Source: Litorimonas sp. (GTDB taxonomy: Bacteria > Pseudomonadota > Alphaproteobacteria > Caulobacterales > Maricaulaceae). Taken from it: 64,000 bases of DNA. Position 1 is the stretch's first letter. Each line of letters begins with the position of its first letter. Location: assembly GCA_029936425.1 (NCBI GenBank), contig JAPYSU010000004.1, positions 1-64,000 of the forward strand, written 5' to 3'. The notes beneath the pieces were generated by a model. That model saw nothing but the letters and a program-made list of their open reading frames with translations, had not been told where the DNA came from and made no database searches. Shown here piece after piece: positions 1 through 7,021 of the stretch. Both the position numbers and the translations under genes were made by a program.

Positions 1-47
1 CGTCTCGTGCTCCAGAAGGTGACGTCTTCCTGTCCATGAGCAAAAGA

Positions 48-110
48 ACAATTTTAGTTTGGCCGAGACAGAAATCGATAAAATCGATTTCCGGCCCGAA
101 CCAAAATTGT
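48..110. repeat. Long imperfect inverted repeat
   Basis: The outer arms are ACAATTTT at 48-55 and AAAATTGT at 103-110. The inner core is a perfect 9-bp inverted repeat, GAAATCGAT (71-79) and ATCGATTTC (83-91), around an AAA loop. The intervening arms also pair, with a small bulge. It could be a transcribed hairpin, an attenuator or a palindromic intergenic element. There is no U-run to mark it as an intrinsic terminator. Confidence 0.6.
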
Positions 111-261
111 CAGAGCCGGGGCAACGCCCCGTCAAAAACAACTTAATAAATATAAGGGTAAATAGGGAAGTGAGGATCTATCTCTTGGGATTTTTGTAAG
201 GGGTTGAAAGGGCTTGGGTTTTTAAGGGGGTAAACGGGGATGTTTATTTATGACACCCCGT

Positions 262-409
262 TCATCCCGCCGAAGGGCGGGATCCAGTTTGTGCTATTAG
301 CGACCTGTTACAAATTTACGAGACGGGACGGTTTTCAAACCCGCATCTGATTAGACTGACTACAAGCCTTGAGTATCTGGACCCCGCTCTTCAGCGGGGT
401 GAGCGGGAT
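262..409. repeat. Pair of inverted GC-rich palindromes
   Basis: The left unit (262-287) reads TCATCCCGCC-GAAG-GGCGGGATCCAG, and the right unit (376-409) is a related palindrome in the opposite orientation, with ACCCCGCT and AGCGGGGT arms. Such TCATCCCG...GGGATCCAG units are common interspersed palindromes between alphaproteobacterial genes. About 90 bp separate the two. They lie downstream of topA and may also slow transcription, but lack a U-run. Confidence 0.5.
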
Positions 410-428
410 AAGAACCGTAAATTTAGTT

Positions 429-3053
429 TTATTTCTTCGCTGCAGGCTTTTTCTTAGCGGCTGTCTTTTTCGCAGCCGGTTTTTTGTTTGCCGCAGGCTT
501 CTTTTTGGCCGCCGTTTTTTTCTTCGCCGCCGTTTTCTTCTTCGCTGCAGGCTTTTTCTTTTTACTGCCTTTAGCTTCCTTCGCGGCAATATAGTCCACA
601 GCCATTTCCATCGTCACCTCTTGCGGGTCCTGACCCTTGGGGATGGTGGCGTTGATCTTTTCGTATTTCACATAGGGACCATAGCGGCCCTCCATGACCT
701 GAACCGGCTTTTCCGTCGACGGATGTTTGCCAAGGTCTTTCAGGACCTTGCCGCCGCGAGAGCGTTTGCTTGGATTGGCGATTTTATCGGCAATCATATC
801 GACGGCGCGGTTCAGACCCACTTCCCACATGTCTTCGATGTCGGGCAGGTTCACATAGGTCGTATTGTGCTTGATATAGGGACCAAAGCGGCCGAGAGCC
901 GTGATAATCTGATTGCCATCTTCGGGATGGCTGCCGATTTTACGTGGCAGGTCAATTAGGCGCAGACCTTTTTCAAGGTCCATTGCGTCATAGCTCCAGG
1001 TCTTTGGCAGGCTCGTCCTCTTGGGCTTTTTCTCTGTTTCCATCTCGACATAAGGGCCGAAACGTCCGGTTTTCAGGACAACGTCTTTTCCGGTTTCGGG
1101 GTGAACGCCGAGGATTTTGTCTTCTGCCTGAGCGTCCGCCGCTTCACCTTGTCCAAAGGGGCGGGTCATTTTGCACTCAGGATAGTTTGAACAGCCGACA
1201 AAAGCGCCAAATTTACCCAGTTTCAGTGAAAGTTCGCCATCATCACAGCTTGGACATTTGCGCGGGTCAGAGCCATCTTCCTTTGGCGGGAAGACGAGAG
1301 GGCGGAGCGCGTCATTCAAGGCGTCCAGCACATGGGTGATGCGCAGGTCTTTTGTCTCCGCAATACTGGCGGAAAATTCCTTCCAGAATTCCTCCAGCAG
1401 TTTCTTATATTCCAGATCCCCGGAGGAGACGAGATCGAGACGTTCCTCAAGATCCGCCGTGTAATTATACTGGACATATTTTTCGAAGAAGTTTTCGAGG
1501 AAGGCGGTCAGAAGGCGGCCTTTATCGTCTGGAGAGAAGCGGCGTTTTTCGAGATTCACATAGCCGCGATCCTGCAGGACTTTCAGGATTGACGCATAGG
1601 TGGAGGGCCGGCCAATGCCGAGCTCTTCCATCTTTTTGACCAGAGACGCCTCGGAATAGCGGGGCGGCGGCTGAGTGAAATGCTGATCGGCAGAAACCTC
1701 TTTGGCATCTGCATTGTCGCCGGTTTTGACGGGTGGAAGCGTTGTATCTTCTTCGTCGCCATCGGACTTTTTCTTTTTGTTTTCGCCGTATACTTTCAGA
1801 AAGCCGTCAAAGCGGACGATCTGGCCCGTCGCGCGGAGTTCAACCGTTTTACGGTCCGAGATTGTCACCGTGGTGCGATCCAGAATGGCAGATTCCATCT
1901 GGCTGGCCATGGCGCGTTTCCAGATCAGCTCATAGAGCTTCTTCTGGTCGCCCTGCAGGCGGAGCGAGTCCGGCGTACGAGAGAAACTGGTAGGGCGGAT
2001 GGCTTCATGGGCCTCCTGCGCGTTTTTCGCTTTGGACGTATAAACGCGGTGCTGTCCCGGGAGGTATTTGTCTCCATAATTGGACGCGATCGCGGCGCGG
2101 CAATCACTGATGGCTTCGCCGACCATCGAAATGCCGTCGGTTCGCATATAGGTGATAAGACCAGTGGTCTCGCCGCCAATGTCTATACCCTCATAAAGCC
2201 GCTGCGCCGTTTGCATGGTTTGCGTGGCAGAGAAGCCGAGCTTGCGGGAGGCGTCCTGTTGCAGGGTCGAAGTCGTAAAGGGCGGGTAAGGATTACGCGT
2301 AATCGGCTTGGCTTCGACGCTTTCAATGGAAAGGTCAGCGGCCTCAACGGCGGCTTTGGCTTTAAGGGCGAGCTCTTCATTATTGAGCGTGAACTTTTCA
2401 AGTTTTTCGCCGTCCAGCGCAACGAGGCGCGCCGGGAAGTCGCCGGAGCCGGATTTTATTTTGCCCTCAACCGTCCAGTATTCTTGCGGGTCAAATTTCT
2501 CGATTTCGGTTTCGCGCTCGCAGATAAGACGCAGAGCGACGGATTGAACGCGGCCGGCAGAGCGAGCGCCCGGAAGCTTTCTCCACAGGACAGGCGAGAG
2601 GGTAAAGCCAACGAGGTAATCCAGCGCGCGGCGGGCGAGGTAAGCCTCGACCAGTTCCATATCGAGTTGGCGCGGATTGGCGATCGCGTCCGTGACTGAT
2701 TTTTTGGTAATGGCGTTAAAGACAACCCGTTCGACAGGCTTGCCTTTAAAGGCTTTTTTCTTCGACAGAACTTCGAGCAAATGCCAGGAAATCGCTTCGC
2801 CTTCTCTGTCCGGGTCGGTCGCGAGGATGAGTTTCTCTGACGAATCGAGTGCGTTCTCGATATCCTTGATGCGTTTTTTCGATTGCGTATCGACGCTCCA
2901 CGACATGGCGAAATCATCATCAGGATCGACGGAGCCATTTTTGGACGGCAAATCCCGCACATGGCCGAAACTGGCCAAGACTTTGTAATCCTTACCTAAA
3001 TACTTTTCAATCGTCTTGGCTTTGGCCGGTGACTCGACAATGACTAGATTCAT
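429..3053 (-). CDS. topA: DNA topoisomerase I (type IA)
   Basis: Relaxes negative supercoils by cutting one strand through a 5'-phosphotyrosine. 874 residues. The N-terminal Toprim domain opens with VIVESPAKAKT and carries the acidic motif TDPDREGE at about 79-86. The catalytic tyrosine is Tyr302 in TYMRTDG, matching Tyr319 of the E. coli enzyme. A Cys4 zinc ribbon (CPSC...CSNYPEC) follows near residue 590, then several alphaproteobacterial-type C-terminal repeats with GRFGPYV motifs. The last 50 residues are an alanine/lysine (AAKKK) tail, probably a nonspecific DNA-binding extension. It is the last gene of plsY-dprA-topA on this strand, about 365 bp after dprA. Identification is secure. Confidence 0.98.
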   Translation of the reverse strand: MNLVIVESPAKAKTIEKYLGKDYKVLASFGHVRDLPSKNGSVDPDDDFAMSWSVDTQSKKRIKDIENALDSSEKLILATDPDREGEAISWHLLEVLSKKKAFKGKPVERVVFNAITKKSVTDAIANPRQLDMELVEAYLARRALDYLVGFTLSPVLWRKLPGARSAGRVQSVALRLICERETEIEKFDPQEYWTVEGKIKSGSGDFPARLVALDGEKLEKFTLNNEELALKAKAAVEAADLSIESVEAKPITRNPYPPFTTSTLQQDASRKLGFSATQTMQTAQRLYEGIDIGGETTGLITYMRTDGISMVGEAISDCRAAIASNYGDKYLPGQHRVYTSKAKNAQEAHEAIRPTSFSRTPDSLRLQGDQKKLYELIWKRAMASQMESAILDRTTVTISDRKTVELRATGQIVRFDGFLKVYGENKKKKSDGDEEDTTLPPVKTGDNADAKEVSADQHFTQPPPRYSEASLVKKMEELGIGRPSTYASILKVLQDRGYVNLEKRRFSPDDKGRLLTAFLENFFEKYVQYNYTADLEERLDLVSSGDLEYKKLLEEFWKEFSASIAETKDLRITHVLDALNDALRPLVFPPKEDGSDPRKCPSCDDGELSLKLGKFGAFVGCSNYPECKMTRPFGQGEAADAQAEDKILGVHPETGKDVVLKTGRFGPYVEMETEKKPKRTSLPKTWSYDAMDLEKGLRLIDLPRKIGSHPEDGNQIITALGRFGPYIKHNTTYVNLPDIEDMWEVGLNRAVDMIADKIANPSKRSRGGKVLKDLGKHPSTEKPVQVMEGRYGPYVKYEKINATIPKGQDPQEVTMEMAVDYIAAKEAKGSKKKKPAAKKKTAAKKKTAAKKKPAANKKPAAKKTAAKKKPAAKK

Positions 3054-3182
3054 TTTATGTCTTACCTTCTGTCATATTGCCTTGGGTTGGGCGGGCAATA
3101 GCGGCGCTCATTTGGTCTGCGACGTCCAGAATGTCAACTCGCAGAGATGTGTCGAATATCAACTACACGTCATAGTTTAGTC

Positions 3183-3210
3183 TTGATATATTGCTCGCTA
3201 TAGTTACAAT
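3183..3210 (+). promoter_or_regulatory. Putative sigma-70 promoter for the 59-codon gene
   Basis: A TTGATA -35 element (3183-3188) is spaced 16 bp from a TACAAT -10 element (3205-3210), 33 bp before the ATG at 3243. AAAGGA about 6 bp upstream of the ATG is a plausible ribosome binding site. Predicted by eye only. Confidence 0.45.
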
Positions 3211-3242
3211 CCGGTATTCTCATATCTGATAAAGGATTTGAT

Positions 3243-3422
3243 ATGCCGACCTCGCTCCCCTCCCAGCCTGAGACGTTTCACCTCTCGCCGGATCAAATCA
3301 AACTCTTGGATTATCTTCATGATATGACCCAGCAACTCTGTGAGCTCGCAGCGATGGGCGGCTTCGCAGATGTGAAAACATCGCTGGACGAAACGCTCAC
3401 CTGTATAAAGGCGCTGCGTTAG
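3243..3422 (+). CDS. Small hypothetical protein, 59 residues
   Basis: A short frame running MPTSLPSQPETFHL...KALR in the gap between topA and dprA. Its stop overlaps the dprA stop by 3 bp on the opposite strand. Support comes from an AAAGGA ribosome binding site, a good TTGATA-N16-TACAAT promoter and an amphipathic helical composition (HLSPDQIKLLDYLHDM, then QQLCELAAMGGFADV). It looks like a soluble two- or three-helix protein with two cysteines. I recognise no family and assign no function. Confidence 0.55.
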   Translation: MPTSLPSQPETFHLSPDQIKLLDYLHDMTQQLCELAAMGGFADVKTSLDETLTCIKALR

Positions 3423-4525
3423 TAAAGCCCTGAAATCCGTCCATCGGCTTCGACGGCAATTTCCGCGTTCAGTTCCAATTCAAGGAGGGCGGCATTTACG
3501 ATGGAGGTTGGCAGCTCGCTGGCCCGAATAATATCGTCCCGCGGTGAGGGCGTAGGCGATAAGACATCCAATATTTGTGTTTTCGCGCTCTCTATTTCTT
3601 TGGCGGCGACCTGCCATGAAACAGGCGGATCCTCATAAGTTTCCTCCGGTTCCAGAAACTGCGTGTCTGGCAGGCCGGCGAGGCATTCCAGAATGTCGTC
3701 GGCACTTTCTATCAGAGCCGCCCCCTGACGGATGAGGCGGTTGCAACCCTTTGTACGCGGATCGAGCGGAGAGCCGGGCGCGGCCATGACCTCGCGTCCC
3801 TGTTCTGCCGCATAGCGCGCCGTAATAAGCGTGCCGGACCGCTCCGCCGCTTCTATTACAACCACGCCCCGGCAAAGGCCGGAAATGATGCGGTTGCGGC
3901 GCGGAAAGTCGCGGGCGGTTGCGCGGTATCCCAGAGGGCTTTCACTGACCAACAGGCCGCGCTCTCGCATCTCAAGATGGAGGTCTTCGTTCTGGCGGGG
4001 ATAGATATGATCCACGCCGCCGCCAAGGACGCCGATCGTGCCGTGGTCCAAGGCCGCGCGATGCGCGCAACCGTCAATGCCCCTCGCCAGACCTGAGACT
4101 ACAACAAACCCTTCTTCGGCTAGCTCCCCAGCAATTCTTCCGGCAAAGCGCTGGCCATTGGCCGACGCGTTACGGGATCCGATAATCGCCACACAGGGTT
4201 TGGACAGAAGACCACTTTGCCCCCAGATACTTATAAGGGGCGGCGGCGGGTCGATAGCGCGTAGCGGCGCGGGATAATCAGGTTCGCACGCGGCAAGCAA
4301 ACGAATGCCCAGTCTTTCACTGGCCTCCATTTCCGCTTCGACCTGCTGGAGCGATGGCGGTCGTATATCCTTTTTACGAATAAGCCCGGGCAGGGCGTCG
4401 AGCGCTTTGGCGGCGGTCCCGAACCGTTTGAGCAGATCGCGAAACGCAACGGGGCCAACCGTGTGAGTTCGTGTGAGGCGAAGCCAGTCTCGACGCTCGG
4501 CAAAACTCAATTCGCGAAGCTGCAT
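3419..4525 (-). CDS. dprA: DNA-processing protein DprA (Smf)
   Basis: Binds incoming single-stranded DNA and loads RecA during natural transformation; also conserved in species not known to be transformable. 368 residues. An N-terminal helical region of about 90 residues precedes the Rossmann-like domain with GSRNAS at 116-121, SGLARGID at 144-151, and the later SGLCRGVVVIEA and SGTLITA motifs typical of the family. The last 70 residues fit the winged-helix C-terminal domain. The start ATG overlaps the plsY stop by 1 bp (TGATG), so the two are translationally coupled. The neighbours plsY and topA are the usual alphaproteobacterial ones. Confidence 0.95.
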   Translation of the reverse strand: MQLRELSFAERRDWLRLTRTHTVGPVAFRDLLKRFGTAAKALDALPGLIRKKDIRPPSLQQVEAEMEASERLGIRLLAACEPDYPAPLRAIDPPPPLISIWGQSGLLSKPCVAIIGSRNASANGQRFAGRIAGELAEEGFVVVSGLARGIDGCAHRAALDHGTIGVLGGGVDHIYPRQNEDLHLEMRERGLLVSESPLGYRATARDFPRRNRIISGLCRGVVVIEAAERSGTLITARYAAEQGREVMAAPGSPLDPRTKGCNRLIRQGAALIESADDILECLAGLPDTQFLEPEETYEDPPVSWQVAAKEIESAKTQILDVLSPTPSPRDDIIRASELPTSIVNAALLELELNAEIAVEADGRISGLY

Positions 4526-5118
4526 CAGCCCTTTTGTCCGATTTTACTCTCCTGTCCTTTCAAAAGACGGGAAATATTCTCGCGGTGACGAATGAGAATG
4601 ATGACGGCCATAAAACTGACCATCAGAGCGGCGGCCAAAGGCGAAATCAACCACGCCAGAATAGAGGAAAACACACAGGCGAGGAGCGCGCCGAGAGAGG
4701 AGAGGCGGGTAATGAACGCCGTCGCCAGCCAGACAATGGCGGCAAAAAGTCCGACGGGCCAAACCAGGGCGAACAAGCCGCCGAAAAATGTCGCCACGCC
4801 TTTGCCGCCTTTAAAGCCGAGCCAGACAGGGTAGCAATGACCGACCAGGGCCGCCGCCGCGGCGATGTAACCATAGGGCTGTCCGAAAAAATGCGCGACC
4901 ACCAGCCCGGTCACGCCCGCTTTGGCAGCGTCGAGTAATAGGGTGAGCGCCGCGATATCCTTGCGTCCTGTCCGCAAAACATTGGTTGCGCCGATATTTC
5001 CGGATCCAATTTTCCGAATATCCCCCTGACCAGTGGCTTTGGCCAAGAGCAGCCCAAAGGGAATTGCGCCGAAAAAATATCCAGCCAGAAGGGCCATGAA
5101 AGTAGGAAAAAGGCTCAT
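4525..5118 (-). CDS. plsY: Glycerol-3-phosphate acyltransferase PlsY
   Basis: Inner-membrane enzyme that acylates glycerol-3-phosphate from acyl-phosphate, the first step of phospholipid synthesis with PlsX. With the chosen start (MSLFPTFMALLAG) it has 197 residues, the usual family length. The three conserved cytoplasmic motifs are visible: SGNIGATN at 39-46, GFKGGKGVAT at 101-110 and the later RHRENISRL. Several hydrophobic membrane segments alternate with them. The frame stays open upstream to 5223, but that extension would be read through a GC-rich hairpin (5165-5216) and does not look like protein, so I reject it. Coupled to dprA downstream. Confidence 0.93.
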   Translation of the reverse strand: MSLFPTFMALLAGYFFGAIPFGLLLAKATGQGDIRKIGSGNIGATNVLRTGRKDIAALTLLLDAAKAGVTGLVVAHFFGQPYGYIAAAAALVGHCYPVWLGFKGGKGVATFFGGLFALVWPVGLFAAIVWLATAFITRLSSLGALLACVFSSILAWLISPLAAALMVSFMAVIILIRHRENISRLLKGQESKIGQKG

Positions 5119-5164
5119 TCCGAAAAGTTGCCCAAATGTAACGTCAGAGTAAAGCGAAAATATC

Positions 5165-5216
5165 CATCCGCGTGACCCGGTAGGGTCTGCCGGGCGAAGC
5201 CCGGAGCGCGCGGATG
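5165..5216. repeat. Structured palindrome upstream of plsY
   Basis: An outer 8-bp inverted pair, CATCCGCG (5165-5172) and CGCGGATG (5209-5216), encloses an inner hairpin CCGGGC-GAA-GCCCGG (5190-5204). It lies 46 bp before the plsY start and would be part of its leader. It may be a palindromic element or a folded leader; no known riboswitch is recognised. Confidence 0.55.
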
Positions 5217-5297
5217 CGGCCAAACCATAAGGAACTCAAGATGGTCGATACAAAATCATTTTTGATAACCACGCTGATAACGAACAAAATTTGCAAA

Positions 5298-5320
5298 ATA
5301 CCAATTATTGGTATATAGTA
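5298..5320. promoter_or_regulatory. ParD-type operator/promoter
   Basis: A perfect inverted repeat ATACCAAT-T-ATTGGTAT (5298-5314) runs directly into TATAGTA, a plausible -10 element, 23 bp before the antitoxin start. Ribbon-helix-helix antitoxins typically autorepress through such a palindrome over the promoter. The palindrome is directly visible; its role is inferred. Confidence 0.65.
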
Positions 5321-5342
5321 CACAATAAAGGAAATTCAAATT

Positions 5343-5591
5343 ATGGCACACAATACCTCTATCTCCCTCGGAGACCATTTTTCCAGTTTTATCGGCACTC
5401 AAATTGGTGCGGGTCGGTATAATTCAGCCAGCGACGTAATTCGGGCAGGATTGCGGTTACTGGAAGAGCATGAAGCAAAAGTTCAAGCTTTGCAGGAAGC
5501 TTTAATAGCAGGGGAAAAATCGGGCAAAGCCGCCCCTTTTGATTTTGACAAGTTTATTGAAAAGAAACATGGCGAATTTAACGCCAAATGA
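5343..5591 (+). CDS. parD: ParD-family antitoxin
   Basis: Labile antitoxin of a type II toxin-antitoxin pair; it neutralises ParE and represses the operon. 82 residues. The N-terminal half (NTSISLGDHFSSFIGTQIGAGRYNSASDVIRAGLRLLEEHE) is the ribbon-helix-helix DNA-binding domain with the family's ...YNSASDVIRAGLRLLEE signature. The C-terminal part, rich in Lys and Glu, is the toxin-binding tail. It overlaps parE by 4 bp (ATGA). The operator palindrome sits just upstream. The pair lies between plsY and tRNA-Cys in AT-richer DNA than its neighbours, consistent with acquisition. Confidence 0.92.
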   Translation: MAHNTSISLGDHFSSFIGTQIGAGRYNSASDVIRAGLRLLEEHEAKVQALQEALIAGEKSGKAAPFDFDKFIEKKHGEFNAK

Positions 5592-5875
5592 AACCTGTTA
5601 AATACTCCCCGTTAGCCCAAAATGACATAAGCGATATTTGGGACTATACTTTTGATCACTGGGGGTTGAAACAAGCTACCATCTACGTCCAAACCCTTCG
5701 AGACTCATCACACGCCCTTTCGACTGGGAGCGTGATAGGCCGAGCCGTTGATATTCGGGAAGGGTATTTCAAATATCCAGCAGGTGAACACTTTATCTTT
5801 TATAAAGAAACTGACTCTGAAATTACGGTTATCCGCATCCTCCATAAAAGCATGGATGTTGGAAGACATCTATAA
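5588..5875 (+). CDS. parE: ParE-family toxin
   Basis: Toxin of the RelE/ParE fold; characterised ParE proteins poison DNA gyrase. 95 residues, full family length. Motifs include SPLAQNDISDIWDYT at the N-terminus, IGRAVD...GYFKYPAGEHFIFYK in the centre, and the terminal VIRILHKSMDVGRHL typical of ParE. Translation is coupled to parD by ATGA overlap. No truncation or frameshift is seen, so the module looks intact. Gyrase as target is inferred from the family. Confidence 0.92.
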   Translation: MKPVKYSPLAQNDISDIWDYTFDHWGLKQATIYVQTLRDSSHALSTGSVIGRAVDIREGYFKYPAGEHFIFYKETDSEITVIRILHKSMDVGRHL

Positions 5876-5939
5876 ACGACTTCATGAAACTTCGGGGCAG
5901 ATTAAGTCCGGCGGATAGAGATAAATCTCAATCCTTCGG

Positions 5940-5981
5940 CATATCGGCAAATCGTTCCACTGGAACGATTATCACGATATG
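5940..5981. repeat. Nested perfect palindrome next to tRNA-Cys
   Basis: An inner 10-bp inverted repeat AATCGTTCCA-C-TGGAACGATT (5950-5970) sits inside an outer 7-bp pair CATATCG (5940-5946) and CGATATG (5975-5981). It lies 64 bp after parE and 21 bp beyond the 3' end of tRNA-Cys. There is no U-run on either strand, so it is not a standard terminator. Confidence 0.7.
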
Positions 5982-6001
5982 GGTCACGAGGATGGACTGC
6001 G

Positions 6002-6072
6002 AGGTACCACCCGGAATCGAACCGGGGTTCACGGATTTGCAATCCGGTGCGTCACCACTCCGCCATGGTACC
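6002..6072 (-). tRNA. tRNA-Cys (anticodon GCA)
   Basis: Read on the minus strand, the 7-bp acceptor stem is GGTACCA/TGGTACC. The anticodon loop TTGCAAA carries GCA, the T arm is CCCGG-TTCGATT-CCGGG, and the discriminator base is U73, a cysteine identity element. The D arm starts GCGGAGTGG. The first pair of the anticodon stem appears mismatched. The 3' CCA is not encoded (the next bases are CGC), so it must be added enzymatically. Confidence 0.93.
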
Positions 6073-6265
6073 ATCGCAGGGCCGTCCTCTTAGCGAGAGG
6101 TTTTGCGCTTCGCAAGCCTGATTTATCGCCCTTTGCATGTGAGATATACGAATTCCGCCATTGCAAGGCTTTGGACTGGCAGTCTATAGCGTAGCCGCGT
6201 AAAGACGCCTTGTAAGTGGGGATAGGTCGTGAGACTCTATTCCGCGATAAAGATGAGGAAAATTC

Positions 6266-6919
6266 ATGTTCGACTTCGCCAAAGCGCGTGATCATATGGT
6301 GGAAAGCCAAATCCGGACCAGTGATGTGACGGAACCGGCTATTCTGAAAGCTTTTCGGACCACCCCGCGGGAGAAATTCGTTCCCAAAGCCAAATCGGCT
6401 CTGGCTTATGGCGATTCCCATATAAAAATGGATGAAGGCCGTATCATGCTTCGCCCGCGTGACTTTGCCAAACTTATAGACGCTGCCGAGATCAGATCTT
6501 CTGACATTATTCTCGATATTGCTTGTGGCCGAGGATATTCGACCGCGATTATGGCGAAACTGGCGGATACAGTCGTGGGTCTGGAAACAACGGATGAAGC
6601 CGTCGACAAGGCTACAGATTTGTTAAACGCCGCCGATATCAGTAACGCCGCTGTCGTGAAAGGCGAATTGAAAGCGGGCGCGTCAGAGCATGGGCCTTTC
6701 AACGTCATTTTTGTCAACGGCGCGGTGACGGAAGTTCCCGAAAGCTGGATTTCACAATTGGCGAATAAGGGCCGATTGGTCTGTATCGTTCAGAATGGCC
6801 CCATGGGACGCGGGACGGTTTATACTAAATCCGGGAATCAAATCGGGGAGCGCGTCGTCTTTGATGCTTCGGCCCCTATCCTGGCGGGATTTGAGCGCGA
6901 AGCAGCGTTTGTCTTTTAA
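6266..6919 (+). CDS. Protein-L-isoaspartate O-methyltransferase-like protein
   Basis: SAM-dependent methyltransferase of the Pcm family, which in its classical form starts repair of isoaspartyl residues. 217 residues, the usual length. The N-terminal MVESQIRTSDVTEPAIL and REKFVP are family motifs. The SAM-binding motif is ILDIACGRGYSTAI (about 82-95), slightly different from the VLEIGTGSGY of classical Pcm. In many alphaproteobacteria this divergent Pcm relative lies directly upstream of tolC, as here (103-bp gap). Isoaspartate repair is therefore only the family expectation. Its own promoter probably lies in the 190 bp after tRNA-Cys. Confidence 0.85.
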   Translation: MFDFAKARDHMVESQIRTSDVTEPAILKAFRTTPREKFVPKAKSALAYGDSHIKMDEGRIMLRPRDFAKLIDAAEIRSSDIILDIACGRGYSTAIMAKLADTVVGLETTDEAVDKATDLLNAADISNAAVVKGELKAGASEHGPFNVIFVNGAVTEVPESWISQLANKGRLVCIVQNGPMGRGTVYTKSGNQIGERVVFDASAPILAGFEREAAFVF

Positions 6920-7021
6920 GATATGAAAGTGGAGATATCTCCAAATTTCTCAAAACACTTTTTTAGCTTGCACCGTATATTGTTCGTGGAAGAGAGCTCT
7001 TAATATCAGCTTTAAGGTTAT

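Larger units (their letters stand above)
1..428. other. Left-edge region without a confident gene
   Basis: No reading frame here shows a recognisable domain. A minus-strand ATG at 35-37 could open a gene leaving the window to the left (rnr often follows topA in alphaproteobacteria), but only 12 codons are visible and there is no clear ribosome binding site. The stretch holds a long imperfect hairpin (48-110) and a pair of inverted GC-rich palindromes (262-287 and 376-409), listed separately. The rest, about 130-250, is AT-rich with no feature I can name. Confidence 0.5.

Noticed and set aside
262..409. CRISPR-like repeat
   Set aside because: Only two divergent inverted units, no regular spacers and no cas genes.
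1680..2699. Long plus-strand frame opposite topA
   Set aside because: Antisense shadow of topA; no domain, no ribosome binding site, and topA is unambiguous.
5884..6093. 69-codon frame over the palindrome and tRNA-Cys
   Set aside because: It reads through a tRNA gene; no protein similarity.
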